The notes under the pieces: generated by a model
The model's input: the letters and a program-made list of their open reading frames with translations, nothing else
What the model was told of the DNA's origin: nothing
Database searches by the model: none
Made by a program: the position numbers and the translations under genes
Shown: positions 1-9,550 of the stretch, piece by piece
Layout of the letters: the number at the start of each line of letters is the position of its first letter
Position numbering within the stretch: the first letter of the stretch is position 1
DNA from: Agromyces sp. H66
Lineage (GTDB): Bacteria; Actinomycetota; Actinomycetes; Actinomycetales; Microbacteriaceae
Direction of reading: 5' to 3'
Assembly: GCF_004959775.1 (NCBI RefSeq)
Contig: NZ_SJZG01000002.1
Coordinates: 372,001 to 436,000 of the forward strand
DNA length: 64,000 nt

Positions 1-1701
1 CCACTTCTCGGCCTCGGCGGGGTCGAACGCCAGGGTGTCGTCGTTCGGGTTCAGGTAGCGCAGGTAGTACCACGAGCTGTCGACGAACGTGTCCATCGTG
101 TCGGAGTCGCGACGAGCCGCTCCCCCGCAGTTCGGGCACGCGACGTTCACCCAGTCCTCGGCGGCGCCGAGTGGGCTCGTGCCCTTGGGCTTCAGGTCGA
201 GGCCCGCGGCATCCGGAAGCCTGACCGGCAGCTCGCTCTCGGGAACCGGCACCTCGCCGCACTCGGGGCAGTGGATGATCGGGATCGGCGTGCCCCAGTA
301 GCGTTGCCGCGAGATGAGCCAGTCGCGGAGGCGGAAGTTCTTCGCGGCCCGGCCGAGGCCGCGCTGTTCGAGCAGTTCGATCACCCGGCGGATGGCGTTC
401 GACTTGGAGAGGCCGTCGAGCGGCCCGGAGTTGACGAGTCGTCCGTCACCCACGAGGGCGATGCCCGTCGAGGCCGGGTCTTCGAGCTCGGCGCCCTCGG
501 GCATGATCGGGTCGCCGTTGTCGTCGAGCTGGATCACCGGGATGACGCCGGTGACGGGCGCGGTCGTGTCGACGACCACGCGCACGGGGAGTTCGAACGC
601 GCGGGCGAAGTCGAGGTCGCGCTGGTCATGCGCGGGTACGGCCATGATCGCGCCGTGGCCGTAGTCGGCGAGCACGTAGTCGGCCGCCCAGATCGGGAGG
701 CGCTCGCCGTTCACGGGATTGACCGCATACCGTTCGAGGAAGACGCCGGTCTTGGGGCGCTCCGTCGAGAGCCGGTCGATGTCGCTCTCGGCGCGCACCG
801 AGTCGAGGTACCCCTGGAACCGGGCCTGCACCTCGGCGGATGCCCCGGCCGCGAGCTCGGCCGCGAGCTCGGAGTCGGGCGCGACCACCATGAAGGTCGC
901 GCCGTACAGCGTGTCGGGGCGCGTGGTGAACACCGTGACGCGCTCGTCGCGGCCCTCGATCTCGAACTCGACGTCGGCGCCTGCGGAGCGGCCGATCCAG
1001 TTGCGCTGCATCGTGACGACCTTCGAGGGCCACGAGCCCTCGAGCTGGTTCAGGTCGTCGAGCAGGCGGTCGGCGTAGTCCGTGACGCGGAAGTACCACT
1101 GGGTCAGCGCCTTCTTCGTGACGATGAAGCCGCACCGCTCGCAGTGCCCGTCGATGACCTGCTCGTTGGCGAGCACCGTCTGGTCGTTGGGGCACCAGTT
1201 GACCAGCCCGGCCTTGCGGTACGCGATGCCCTTCTCGTAGAGCTTCAGGAACAGCCACTGGTTCCATCGGTAGTACTCGGGGTCGCTCGTGTGGATCTCG
1301 CGCGACCAGTCGAACGACGGCGCGTACTGCCGGAACGAGCGCTTCTGCTGCTCGATGTTGTCGTAGGTCCAGCCGCGCGGGTCGATGCCCCGCTTGATGG
1401 CGGCGTTCTCGGCGGGCAGGCCGAAGGAGTCCCAGCCGACGGGGTGGAGCACGTCGAAGCCCTGGTGCCGCCAGTACCTCGCGACGATGTCGCCGTAGCC
1501 GAACGCCTCGGCGTGGCCCATGTGCAGGTCGCCCGAGGGGTAGGGGAACATGTCGAGGATGTACTTGCGCGGCCTGGTCTCGCCGGGGCGTCCGGCGCGG
1601 AAGGGCTGGAGCTCGTCCCACACGGGGAGCCACTTCGCCTGGATGGAGGCGAAGTCGTACGCGCCGTTGTCGGCGTGGGCCTGGTCCTGATCCTGTGCCA
1701 C
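1..1701 (-). CDS. leuS: leucyl-tRNA synthetase (N-terminal part, gene runs off the window)
   Basis: Attaches leucine to tRNA-Leu in the cytoplasm. The 567 codons present cover the class I catalytic core start, with the HIGH-type motif in [19 protein letters not shown], a zinc-type knuckle ([12 protein letters not shown] followed by CERCG), the CP1 editing domain, and the return to the core with [15 protein letters not shown]. The KMSKS motif and anticodon domain lie before base 1, so roughly a third of the usual 830-850 residues is missing. The start is GTG at 1701, followed by AQDQDQ; a weak GAGAG lies 5-7 nt upstream. Upstream ATG codons in this frame were not found. A TAGGCT box at 1784-1789 is a plausible promoter. 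Confidence 0.97.
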   Translation of the reverse strand, partial: MAQDQDQAHADNGAYDFASIQAKWLPVWDELQPFRAGRPGETRPRKYILDMFPYPSGDLHMGHAEAFGYGDIVARYWRHQGFDVLHPVGWDSFGLPAENAAIKRGIDPRGWTYDNIEQQKRSFRQYAPSFDWSREIHTSDPEYYRWNQWLFLKLYEKGIAYRKAGLVNWCPNDQTVLANEQVIDGHCERCGFIVTKKALTQWYFRVTDYADRLLDDLNQLEGSWPSKVVTMQRNWIGRSAGADVEFEIEGRDERVTVFTTRPDTLYGATFMVVAPDSELAAELAAGASAEVQARFQGYLDSVRAESDIDRLSTERPKTGVFLERYAVNPVNGERLPIWAADYVLADYGHGAIMAVPAHDQRDLDFARAFELPVRVVVDTTAPVTGVIPVIQLDDNGDPIMPEGAELEDPASTGIALVGDGRLVNSGPLDGLSKSNAIRRVIELLEQRGLGRAAKNFRLRDWLISRQRYWGTPIPIIHCPECGEVPVPESELPVRLPDAAGLDLKPKGTSPLGAAEDWVNVACPNCGGAARRDSDTMDTFVDSSWYYLRYLNPNDDTLAFDPAEAEKW

Positions 1702-1783
1702 GTGACTCTCAATCGTGTGTCGCTGCGCACACGGTGCGCACGTCCTTCGGGCACGCCGAATCACGGCGCGCGCTCGGACATCC

Positions 1784-1789
1784 AGCCTA
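1784..1789 (-). promoter_or_regulatory. candidate -10 box of leuS (TAGGCT)
   Basis: TAGGCT on the minus strand fits the actinobacterial TANNNT -10 pattern and would give a leader of about 75 nt before leuS. No clear -35 hexamer is seen. The same hexamer precedes several other genes in this window. Confidence 0.35.
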
Positions 1790-1790
1790 C

Positions 1791-3245
1791 TCACTCCACG
1801 GGGTCGGATGCCGCGCCGAGCACGGCGAGCAGGGCCCTGGCCTTCACGAAGGTCTCCTCGATCTCCTCGTCGGCGATCGACATCGCGGTGATGCCGCCCC
1901 CCGTGCCGATGCTCGCGCCCGAGGGAGCCAGCACGATGGATCGGATGACCATGGCGAGGTCGGCGCTGCCATCGACGGCGAGGTACCCGAACGCACCCGA
2001 GTAGACGCCCCTCGGCCCCCGCTCGAGCTCGTGCAGGATCGACATGGCGCTGTGCTTGGGTGCGCCCGTCATCGACCCCGCGGGGAACGCGGCCCGTACG
2101 GCGTCGAGTGCCGTGAGCGGATGCCGCAGCCGCGCCTGCACCGTCGAGACGAGCTGGTGCACGTGCGCGTACTCCTCGACGGCGAGGAGACTCGGCACGC
2201 TCACGCTGCCGAGCTCGGCGATGCGGCCCAGATCGTTGCGCATGAGGTCGACGATCATGAGGTTCTCGGCGCGTTCCTTCTCGCTCTCGACGAGCTCGCG
2301 CCTGAGCGCCGCGTCGCTCGCCGGGTCGGCACCGCGCGGGCGGGTGCCCTTCATCGGCTTCGTCGAGACGACGCGGTCGGTGCCGACGTGCAGGAAGAGC
2401 TCGGGTGAGGCGCTGAGGAGTGCGAGGTCGCCGAATCGCAGGTAGCCGCCGTGATGGCTGGGGCTCGATCCGCGAAGCGCGAGATACGTCGCAGCCGGGT
2501 CGGGACGCACGTCGACGTCGACCCGGTTGGTGAGGCACAGCTGGTAGGCGTCGCCCCGCACGATGGCCTCCTGGCAGCGGGCGATGAGCTCGGCGTAGCG
2601 CCCGGGTCCGTGTCGCCAGCGCACGGCCGGGGCGTCCGCCCGCGGCGCGGGTGTCGGGTCGGCGGGCCGAACGGCCGGCGCCTCGTCGAGGGCCGCGAGC
2701 ACCGGTTCGAGCTCGTTCGCCCACGCCGCTCCCGCTGCCGAGTCCCGCCTCGACCCCGGCGCGGCCTCGAGCTCCGGCTCCAGCCACGCGAGCCGCACCG
2801 TGCGCGCGCCGTGATCGAACACGATCGCCCGATCGACGAAGAGGAACGCGGCATCCGGCGTCTCCGCGCGGTCTGCCGGCACGTCGTTCAGCGCCGCGCC
2901 GAGCTCGTAGCCGAACCAGCCGAACCAGCCGAGGGGGCCCGCGTCGGCACCGTCGGTCACGGGGTCGCCGAGCCGCTCGCCGAGCACGTCGAAGACAGAT
3001 GCCTCGAGCGTCACCCGTGTCGCCCCGGCATCGATCTGGGTGCCCCGGGTGACCGTGCCCCGCACCACGTCGGCCGTGACGAACTCGCTGCCGGGATGCG
3101 CGACGGCGAGGACGCTGAGGCCCGACGCGGCATCCGCCCCACCGTCGAGCCAGACCGCGTACGGCGCCTCGGCGCAGCACGCCCGGAAGACGATCTCGGG
3201 GTCGCGCCATGCGGCGAGCGTGCGAGAGCGGATGCGGCGCGGCAT
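1791..3245 (-). CDS. pabB: aminodeoxychorismate synthase component I (anthranilate synthase component I family)
   Basis: Converts chorismate to 4-amino-4-deoxychorismate for folate synthesis, with a glutamine amidotransferase partner that is not encoded here. The 484 residues end in a full chorismate-binding domain: [33 protein letters not shown] and [11 protein letters not shown]. The lysine in KPMKGT is the residue that separates PabB from TrpE (which has alanine there), so PabB is preferred over anthranilate synthase; this uses known family chemistry. The ATG lies exactly 6 nt after a TAGGCT box (3252-3257), so the mRNA is probably leaderless. leuS follows 89 nt downstream on the same strand. 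Confidence 0.85.
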   Translation of the reverse strand: MPRRIRSRTLAAWRDPEIVFRACCAEAPYAVWLDGGADAASGLSVLAVAHPGSEFVTADVVRGTVTRGTQIDAGATRVTLEASVFDVLGERLGDPVTDGADAGPLGWFGWFGYELGAALNDVPADRAETPDAAFLFVDRAIVFDHGARTVRLAWLEPELEAAPGSRRDSAAGAAWANELEPVLAALDEAPAVRPADPTPAPRADAPAVRWRHGPGRYAELIARCQEAIVRGDAYQLCLTNRVDVDVRPDPAATYLALRGSSPSHHGGYLRFGDLALLSASPELFLHVGTDRVVSTKPMKGTRPRGADPASDAALRRELVESEKERAENLMIVDLMRNDLGRIAELGSVSVPSLLAVEEYAHVHQLVSTVQARLRHPLTALDAVRAAFPAGSMTGAPKHSAMSILHELERGPRGVYSGAFGYLAVDGSADLAMVIRSIVLAPSGASIGTGGGITAMSIADEEIEETFVKARALLAVLGAASDPVE

Positions 3246-3251
3246 CCTCTC

Positions 3252-3257
3252 AGCCTA
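3252..3257 (-). promoter_or_regulatory. leaderless-type -10 box of pabB (TAGGCT-N6-ATG)
   Basis: TAGGCT on the minus strand ends 6 nt before the pabB ATG, placing the expected transcription start at or next to the A of ATG. The intervening GAGAGG would be too close to act as a ribosome-binding site. Confidence 0.5.
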
Positions 3258-3271
3258 GGAGGGCGGCGCGA

Positions 3272-4999
3272 TCACTTGCGCACCGGGTCCAGGTGGGGAA
3301 GGGGGCCGCGAGACGCGATCCGCCCGTCTTCGAGGGTCACGACGCGGTCGACCAGGGCCTCGTCGACCGTCGTGTGCGAGATCAGCACGACCGTGCGACC
3401 GGAGCGGGTCGCGGCCCCCGCGAGATCCCGCAGGAGCGCGTCGGCCCGGTCGGGATCGACGTTCGCGGTCGGCTCGTCGAGCACCAGCACCGGGAAGTCC
3501 GCGAGCATCGCGCGGGCGAGTGCGATGCGCTGCGCCTGGCCGCCCGACACGAGGGCGCCGCGCTCGCCGACCCGGGCGCCGAGGCCGCCGCGCTCCTCCA
3601 CCCAGCCGCGGAGGCCGACCCGCTCCAGCACGTCGAGCAACTCGTCGTCGCTCGCCGTGTCGCGCGCGAAGATCAGGTTCTGCCGGAGGTCCTCGTCGAA
3701 CAGCCACGGACGCTGCTCGACGAGGCCGACACGGCGTCGCACGGCGCGCGGGTCGAGCGTGGATGCCTCGACGCCGCCGAGCCGGTAGGAGCCCTCGTAC
3801 TCGAGGAACCGCACGAGCACGTGCGCGAGCGTCGTCTTTCCGGCACCCGACCCGCCGCGCACCAGCACCCGCTCCCCCGGCGCCAGGTCGAGGTCGAGTC
3901 CGGCGAGCACGGCGGCCGGCGTCTCGGCCCGTTCGTCGGGCTTCGGCCAGTGGGCACGGATGCCGCGGAGGGTGATTGCGGGCGGCGGGATCGTGGGCGG
4001 CGCCTCGGCCGGGGCCGGCGGCACCTGCGGGATGCCGTCGGGGATCCGGGCCGGCACGGCGTGGGCGACGCGTTCGGCGCTCGACCGTGCGATTCGCAGC
4101 GCGCTCGCCGCGAGCGGGATCGCGCCCGCCACCTCCGCGATCGCGAGCGGCACGAGGCAGAGCACCGCGAACGTCGGCCCGTCGATGCGTCCTGCTTCGA
4201 GGATCGGGGCGGCCGCCGCGAGGCTCGCGGCGACGGCGATGCCGCCGACGGCCGTCATGGCGGCGGATGCCGCGCCGGTCGCCGCCGCCCGGGCGCGCGT
4301 CGCCCGCGCGAGCCGCGCGCCGATCGCCTCGATGGCCCGGCGCCCCGCCGCGGCCGAGTCGAACGCGACCAGCACGTCGAGGGCCTGTACGTGCTCCACG
4401 ACCGCCGCCTGGAGCTGTCCGCGCAGCGGCGCGAGCGTGCGTTCCGCCCGGATCGCGGCCCACCGCTGCACGAGCAGGGTGCCGCCGACGCCCAGCACGA
4501 GGCATCCGAGCACCGCCGCCGCCGAAGCCGGTGCGAGCAGTGCCACCCCGGCGACCGAGAGCGCGAGCACGACGAGTGCGCTGACGACCGGCTGCACGAC
4601 CCGGAGCGGCACGTTCTGCAACTCGTCGACGTCGCCGACGAAGCGCGCGAGCAGGTCGCCGCGCCGGCTCGCGGCGAGCCCGTCGGGTGCGACGGGCAGC
4701 ATCCGCTCGAACACGCCCGCCCGGATCTCGGCGAGCTGCCGGAACGACGCGTCGTGCCCCGAGAGGCGTTCGAGGTAGCGGAACACCGCGCGACCGAGCG
4801 CGAACGCCCGCACGCCGACGATTCCGAGCGACAGGTACAGCACCGGCGGCTGCTCGGCGGCGCGCGCGATGAGCCAGGCCGATGCCGCGAGGAGCGCCAC
4901 GGCGGAGCCGCCTGACGCGACGCCGGCGAGCACGGCGGGCAGGAGCCGGACGAAGCGGGGCACGGCCTGTCGCAGTACGGTGCGAGTGGGATCAGGCAT
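3272..4999 (-). CDS. cydC: thiol reductant ABC exporter subunit CydC
   Basis: Half of the CydDC ABC exporter, which exports cysteine or glutathione and is needed for cytochrome bd assembly. It has an N-terminal six-helix membrane domain and a C-terminal ATPase domain with Walker A GGSGAGKTT, signature LVSGGQAQRIALARAML, Walker B VLVLDEPTANVD and the switch histidine in ISHTT; 575 residues, normal for the family. An upstream ATG at 5074 is in frame, but the start at 4999 (MPDPTRTVLRQ) is preferred because it overlaps the cydD stop by 8 nt, typical of translational coupling. It is last of the cydABDC operon. Confidence 0.93.
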   Translation of the reverse strand: MPDPTRTVLRQAVPRFVRLLPAVLAGVASGGSAVALLAASAWLIARAAEQPPVLYLSLGIVGVRAFALGRAVFRYLERLSGHDASFRQLAEIRAGVFERMLPVAPDGLAASRRGDLLARFVGDVDELQNVPLRVVQPVVSALVVLALSVAGVALLAPASAAAVLGCLVLGVGGTLLVQRWAAIRAERTLAPLRGQLQAAVVEHVQALDVLVAFDSAAAGRRAIEAIGARLARATRARAAATGAASAAMTAVGGIAVAASLAAAAPILEAGRIDGPTFAVLCLVPLAIAEVAGAIPLAASALRIARSSAERVAHAVPARIPDGIPQVPPAPAEAPPTIPPPAITLRGIRAHWPKPDERAETPAAVLAGLDLDLAPGERVLVRGGSGAGKTTLAHVLVRFLEYEGSYRLGGVEASTLDPRAVRRRVGLVEQRPWLFDEDLRQNLIFARDTASDDELLDVLERVGLRGWVEERGGLGARVGERGALVSGGQAQRIALARAMLADFPVLVLDEPTANVDPDRADALLRDLAGAATRSGRTVVLISHTTVDEALVDRVVTLEDGRIASRGPLPHLDPVRK

Positions 5000-6656
5000 G
5001 CGCCACCGCCAGGTCGTGCACGACGTCGGCGGTGCCGACGAGATCCGAACGATGCGTCGCCACCACGATGGCACGGCCCTCCGCAGCGAGCTCGCGCAGC
5101 GCGCGCCCGAGGTCGGCCTCGCGACCGGGATCGAGCGCCGAGCTCGGTTCGTCGAGCAGCAGCAGGCGGCCGTCGCGGGCGAGCAGCCGGTGGATCGCCC
5201 GTGCCGTCGCGACCCGCTGGGCCTGTCCGCCCGAGAGCCCGGCGCCGCCGGGACCGAGACGACGCTCGGGGTCGAGCTCGACGCCCGCGAGGCCCAGGGC
5301 GCGACCGACGAGTTCGGGCGGGGCGGACTCGTCGCCGAGCCGCACGTTCTCGGCGATCGATCCGGCGAGGAGGGCTGGGGTCTGACCCGCCCAGGCGATC
5401 GCCGACCGGTCGCCGGGCGTCAGCGGTCGGCCGTCGAGGATCATCCGGCCGTCCGCGTCCGCGAAGCCGAGGATCGCGGCGAACAGGCTCGACTTGCCCG
5501 AGCCGCTCTCGCCCGTGATCGCCGTGATCCGGCCGGCCGGCGCCTCGATGTCGACGCCGTCGAGCACGACGCCCTCGCCGCGCCGCACCCGCACGCCGAC
5601 GAGCCGGAGGCCGGATGAACCGTCGGCATCCGCCACGGCCACCCCGGTGTCATCGTCGCCGGCGTCGCCACGGCGCCCTCCGTCTCGCCGAACCCTGCCC
5701 CCCGACCCCGCCGCGTCCAGCAGGTCGAACGCGTCGGTCGAGGCCGTCACGCCCTCGGCCGACGCGTGGAACGCCGCCCCGACGTTCCGCAGCGGCAGGA
5801 ACACCTCCGGCGCCAGCACCAGCACGAAGAGCCCGGGCGCGAGGGTCATGTCACCCGAGACGAGTCGCAGGCCGATCGAGACCGCGACGAGCGCGACCGA
5901 CAGGCTTGCGGCGAACTCGAGCGTGAATCCCGAGAGGAACGTGATGCGCAGCACCTTCATCGTGCGCGAGCGGTACTCGTCGGTGACCGCGCGGATGCGG
6001 GCGACCTGTCGCTCGGCGCGCCCGAACACCATGAGCGTCGAGAGCCCGCCCACGACCTCGAGGAAGCCCCTCGAGAGCGTCGCCAGGCTGTCCCACTGGC
6101 GCCGCTGCACCGCACCCGTCGCGAGGCCGATGAGCGCCATGAACACCGGGATGAGCGGAAGCACGATCACGAGCACGAGCCCCGACAGCGGATCGGCGAT
6201 CCACGCGGCCGCGATGAGGATCGGCGTGGCGATGACGCTGAGCACGAGCTGGGGCAGGTAGGTGCCGAAGTAGTCGTCGAGCGCATCGAGACCTGGCCCG
6301 AGCAGCGTCGCGATGCGCGCGGTCGGGAACTCGGGAACGCCCGTCGGTCGCGCCTCGAGCGACTCGAGGAGTTCGGCGCGCAGTTCCGCCTTCACGCGCT
6401 GGGCGCCCGAGGAGCCGGCGAGATCCCAGAGCCAGGCCGCGAGGGCCCGACCGGATGCCGCGACGACGAGCACGACGAGGAGCGGCCACGCTCGCGACAT
6501 CCCCTCGCCGTCGATGAGCCCCACGACGAGCGTGGCGAGCGCCCACGCGAACGCGAGCACGGCGGCGGCCTGCACGAGAGCGAGCGCGCCGCCCGCGAGG
6601 AGGAACCAGCGGGCGGCGCGGGAGCGGCGGACCAGTCTCGGATCGAGGGGCTTCAC
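4992..6656 (-). CDS. cydD: thiol reductant ABC exporter subunit CydD
   Basis: Partner of CydC in the inner-membrane thiol exporter. The 554 residues hold an N-terminal transmembrane domain (first helix at FLLAGGALALVQAAAVLAF) and an ATPase domain with Walker A GESGSGKSS, signature GLSGGQAQRVATARAI, Walker B LLLLDEPSSALDP and the histidine in ATHRSDL. A glycine/aspartate-rich linker (about residues 318-345) joins the two parts. The gene starts 1 nt after the cydB stop codon (cydB ends at 6658), so the operon is very compact. Confidence 0.93.
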   Translation of the reverse strand: MKPLDPRLVRRSRAARWFLLAGGALALVQAAAVLAFAWALATLVVGLIDGEGMSRAWPLLVVLVVAASGRALAAWLWDLAGSSGAQRVKAELRAELLESLEARPTGVPEFPTARIATLLGPGLDALDDYFGTYLPQLVLSVIATPILIAAAWIADPLSGLVLVIVLPLIPVFMALIGLATGAVQRRQWDSLATLSRGFLEVVGGLSTLMVFGRAERQVARIRAVTDEYRSRTMKVLRITFLSGFTLEFAASLSVALVAVSIGLRLVSGDMTLAPGLFVLVLAPEVFLPLRNVGAAFHASAEGVTASTDAFDLLDAAGSGGRVRRDGGRRGDAGDDDTGVAVADADGSSGLRLVGVRVRRGEGVVLDGVDIEAPAGRITAITGESGSGKSSLFAAILGFADADGRMILDGRPLTPGDRSAIAWAGQTPALLAGSIAENVRLGDESAPPELVGRALGLAGVELDPERRLGPGGAGLSGGQAQRVATARAIHRLLARDGRLLLLDEPSSALDPGREADLGRALRELAAEGRAIVVATHRSDLVGTADVVHDLAVAHA

Positions 6657-6657
6657 G

Positions 6658-7662
6658 TCAGTGCGCGGAGGCCTCGACCGAGGCTCGGGTGACGCGCTTG
6701 CGGAAGATCCAGTACGTCCACCCCTGGTAGGCGAGGACGAGCGGCATGACGAGCAGCGCCAGCCAGCTCATGACCGTGAGCGTGTACGCCGAGCTCGACG
6801 CGTTCGCGACTGTGAGGCTGTTGGCCGGATCGTTCGACGCGGGCATCACGTCGGGGAACAGTGCCGCGAACAGCGCCGCCACGGCGCTGGCGACCGTGAT
6901 GGCGAGCAGCGTGAACGCGGTCCCCTCGGCGCCGCGGGCGTTGGCCAGCCAGGCGCCGATGAGCGTGAGGGCCGCGATCGCGGCGAGCACCCAGAACCAG
7001 AACGTGCCGTGCGCGAGGCCGGTCCAGGCGAGGAACCCGGCCGCCACGACGACCGTGAGGAGTCCCGATCGCGACGCGAGCCTCCTGGCGCGCTCACGCA
7101 GTCCATCCTCGGTCTTCAACGACACGAACACGGCGCCGTAGGTGAAGAAGAGCAGGAGCGTGGTGAGTCCCCCGAGCAGCGCGTACGGGTTCAGCAGATC
7201 GAAGAGCGTGCCGGTGTAGTTGTGATCCTCGTCGAGCGGCACACCCTGCACGATGTTCGCGAACGCGACGCCCCAGAGGAGCGCGGGCACCGCCGAGCCG
7301 ACGATGATCATGAGGTCGAACCGGCGCTTCCACTGCGACTCGGGCCGCTGGTGCCGGTACTCGAAGGACACGCCGCGCGCGATGAGCGCGAGCAGGATGA
7401 GGAGCAGCGGTAGGTAGAACCCCGAGAAGAGCGTCGCGTACCACTCGGGGAACGCCGCGAACAGCGACGCGCCGGCCACGATCACCCACGTCTCGTTGAG
7501 GTCCCACACGGGGCCGATCGTGTTGATGATGACGCGCCGATCCGTGTCGTCGCGACCGAGGAACGGCATCGACATCCCGACCCCGAAGTCGAACCCGTCG
7601 AGCACGAAGTAGCCGACGAAGAGGAACGCGACGATCCAGAACCAGAGCACCGACAGATCCAT
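6658..7662 (-). CDS. cydB: cytochrome bd ubiquinol oxidase subunit II
   Basis: Membrane subunit of cytochrome bd, a high-affinity terminal oxidase that takes electrons from quinol (in actinobacteria usually menaquinol) to O2. The 334 residues are strongly hydrophobic, begin MDLSVLWFWIVAFLFVGYF and carry the family motif VLDGFDFGVGM. Two ATGs compete: 7668 and 7662. The second is chosen because AGGAGG at 7671-7676 lies 8 nt before it but only 2 nt before the first. That ribosome-binding site overlaps the cydA stop codon, so the two subunits are coupled. Confidence 0.95.
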   Translation of the reverse strand: MDLSVLWFWIVAFLFVGYFVLDGFDFGVGMSMPFLGRDDTDRRVIINTIGPVWDLNETWVIVAGASLFAAFPEWYATLFSGFYLPLLLILLALIARGVSFEYRHQRPESQWKRRFDLMIIVGSAVPALLWGVAFANIVQGVPLDEDHNYTGTLFDLLNPYALLGGLTTLLLFFTYGAVFVSLKTEDGLRERARRLASRSGLLTVVVAAGFLAWTGLAHGTFWFWVLAAIAALTLIGAWLANARGAEGTAFTLLAITVASAVAALFAALFPDVMPASNDPANSLTVANASSSAYTLTVMSWLALLVMPLVLAYQGWTYWIFRKRVTRASVEASAH

Positions 7663-7674
7663 GTGCATTTCCTC

Positions 7675-9087
7675 CTAGTACACCGTGCTGGCAGGTTCGA
7701 CCCGGCCGGTCTCGGGATCGGGCTCGCCGACCTCCGGCGGGCCCTTCTTGATCGCGCGGATCACGAGCCCCACCTCGACGACCGCGAGGGCGCCGTAGAC
7801 GAGCGTGAATGCGACGAGAGAGATGAGCACGTCGAGGCCGGTCACGTTCGGCGACACCGCCGACGCCGTGGGCAGGAGACTGAAGACGATCCAGGGCTGC
7901 CGGCCCATCTCGGTGAAGATCCAGCCGACGCTCATGGCCAGCGTCGACAGCGGGAAGCTCCAGATGGCGACCTTCCACACCCACTGCTGCTTGGGCAGCC
8001 GGCCCTTGCGGGTCAGCCAGAGACCCACGACCGCGACGAGCACGTGCAGCATGCCGAGCCCGATCATCCAGCGGAACGACCAGTACGTCACCCAGATGAT
8101 CGGCGCGTAGTCTCCCGGGCCCCAGAGCTCGGTGTACTGCGCCTGCAGGTCGTTGATGCCCTCGACGCAGCCGTCGAACGTGTGCGTCGACAGGAACGAG
8201 AGCAGGTACGGCACCCGGATCGAGAACAGTTCGGTGCTGCCGTCTGGCGTGCCGAGGGTGAACAGCGAGAACGACGCCGCCGCGCCGCACACCGTGTCGT
8301 AGGTCGCCTCGGCGGCGGCCATCTTCATAGGCTGCGTCGCCACCATCGCGAGGCTCAGCTGGTCGCCGAAGAGTGTGGTCAGGATGCCGGAGATGATCAT
8401 CGTCCACAGCCCGAACTTCAGGGCCGGCCGCATCGTGTCGAGGTGCTGGTTTCGCGCGAGATGCCAGGCAGCCGCGGCGATGACGAGGCCCGCCGTGACC
8501 ATGAAGCTCGCGGCGATGGTGTGCGGGAACGCCGCGAGCACGACCCGGTTGGTGAGCACCTCCCAGATGTCCACCAGCTCGGCGCGGCCCTTCTCGGCGT
8601 TCAGCTCGTACCCGACGGGGTTCTGCATGAACGCGTTCGCCGCGAGGATGAAGTACGCCGACACGACCGTTCCGAAGGCCGTCGCCCAGATGGTGAGCAG
8701 GTGCAGGAAGCGGGGCAGCTTGTCCCAGCCGAAGATCCAGAGACCGATGAAGGTGGCCTCGAAGAAGAAGGCGAGCAGGCCCTCCATGGCCAGCGGCGCC
8801 CCGAACACGTCCCCGACGAAGCGCGAGTACTCCGACCAGTTCATGCCGAACTGGAACTCCTGCACGATGCCGGTGACGACACCCATGGCGAAGTTGATGA
8901 GGAAGACCGTGCCGAAGAACCTGGTGATGCGCAGGTACTCGGCCTTGCCGGTGCGGTACCACGCCGTCTGGAAGATGGCGGCCGTGGTCGCGAGGCCGAT
9001 GGTCAGCGGCACGAACAGGAAGTGGTAGATCGTCGTGATACCGAACTGCCATCGGGCGAGGAGGAGCGGGTCCAGAAGTTCGTTCAC
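7675..9087 (-). CDS. cydA: cytochrome bd ubiquinol oxidase subunit I
   Basis: Haem-bearing subunit of cytochrome bd. The 470 residues contain several transmembrane helices, the early helix RWQFGITTIYHFLFVPLTIG with the conserved haem-ligand histidine, LAAFPHTIAASFM with a second histidine, and the hallmark GWIFTEMGRQPW. GTG at 9087 is taken as start because AAAGGG lies 6 nt before it; an in-frame GTG at 9102 would add five residues (KGTSV...) and would place the Shine-Dalgarno inside the gene. First gene of cydABDC, transcribed away from a BlaI-type regulator gene with a shared palindrome in the 89-bp gap. Confidence 0.96.
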   Translation of the reverse strand: MNELLDPLLLARWQFGITTIYHFLFVPLTIGLATTAAIFQTAWYRTGKAEYLRITRFFGTVFLINFAMGVVTGIVQEFQFGMNWSEYSRFVGDVFGAPLAMEGLLAFFFEATFIGLWIFGWDKLPRFLHLLTIWATAFGTVVSAYFILAANAFMQNPVGYELNAEKGRAELVDIWEVLTNRVVLAAFPHTIAASFMVTAGLVIAAAAWHLARNQHLDTMRPALKFGLWTMIISGILTTLFGDQLSLAMVATQPMKMAAAEATYDTVCGAAASFSLFTLGTPDGSTELFSIRVPYLLSFLSTHTFDGCVEGINDLQAQYTELWGPGDYAPIIWVTYWSFRWMIGLGMLHVLVAVVGLWLTRKGRLPKQQWVWKVAIWSFPLSTLAMSVGWIFTEMGRQPWIVFSLLPTASAVSPNVTGLDVLISLVAFTLVYGALAVVEVGLVIRAIKKGPPEVGEPDPETGRVEPASTVY

Positions 9088-9126
9088 GGATGTCCCTTTC
9101 ACGAGGCCGGTGACGTTCCCGAGTGC

Positions 9127-9149
9127 ATCTTCTACAGAGCGTAGAACAT
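9127..9149. promoter_or_regulatory. 23-bp palindrome between cydA and the BlaI-type gene: candidate repressor operator
   Basis: Two 9-bp arms, ATCTTCTAC and GTAGAACAT, are separated by 5 bp and match as an inverted repeat at 8 of 9 positions. The TAC/GTA arms resemble BlaI/MecI/CopY-type operators. On the minus strand the right part contains TACGCT (9138-9143), a possible -10 of cydA; on the plus strand the site covers the -35 region of the blaI-like promoter (-10 at 9165-9170). A bound dimer could block both promoters. Confidence 0.55.
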
Positions 9150-9164
9150 TCAGGGTCGCGGCGG

Positions 9165-9170
9165 TAGTCT
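9165..9170 (+). promoter_or_regulatory. leaderless-type -10 box of the blaI-like gene (TAGTCT-N6-ATG)
   Basis: TAGTCT ends 6 nt before the ATG at 9177, the spacing expected when transcription starts on the start codon. Confidence 0.5.
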
Positions 9171-9176
9171 GGTGGC

Positions 9177-9548
9177 ATGGCGAGTCTCGGCGAACTCGAG
9201 CGCTCCGTGATGGACGTGCTCTGGACGAACGATGCCGCGCTCACGGCGAACGAGTTGCGCGACACCCTCGCGGTGCGCGACGGATCCGACCGCGTCGTGG
9301 CGACCACGACCATGCTCACGGTGCTCTCCCGACTCGAGCGCAAGGGCTTCGTCTCCCGGTCGCGCGACGTGCGTCCGCATCGGTACCGCGCGCTCCTCAG
9401 CCGTGAAGAGCACACGGCAGAACTCATGCACGAGGTGCTCGCCCAGTCGACCGACCGTGCGGCCGCGCTCGCGCGCTTCGTCGGCACGGTGAGCGAGGGC
9501 GAGGCGAACACCCTGCGTCGACTCCTCGACGAGCTCGCGCCCCGCTGA
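9177..9548 (+). CDS. BlaI/MecI/CopY-family transcriptional repressor
   Basis: A 123-residue winged-helix protein. LGELERSVMDVLW starts the DNA-binding domain and TTTMLTVLSRLERKGFVSR is the recognition helix and wing typical of BlaI/MecI; the C-terminal helices should dimerise. Family members are released from DNA when a partner metallopeptidase cleaves them, and the next gene 2 nt downstream encodes an M56 peptidase, so the pair looks like a BlaI/BlaR-type switch. The 23-bp palindrome upstream is the likely target, which would make cydABDC and its own gene the regulated units. No beta-lactamase gene is nearby. Confidence 0.88.
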   Translation: MASLGELERSVMDVLWTNDAALTANELRDTLAVRDGSDRVVATTTMLTVLSRLERKGFVSRSRDVRPHRYRALLSREEHTAELMHEVLAQSTDRAAALARFVGTVSEGEANTLRRLLDELAPR

Positions 9549-9550
9549 CC

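Noticed and set aside
1702-1790. T-box or other leader regulating leuS
   Set aside because: The leader is only about 75 nt and shows no T-box core sequence or anti-terminator; nothing beyond a promoter box is supported.
271-2004. Long plus-strand reading frame opposite leuS
   Set aside because: It is an antisense shadow caused by high GC content. The minus strand holds a clear LeuRS with catalytic motifs, and the plus-strand product is low-complexity Arg/Glu/Val-rich sequence.
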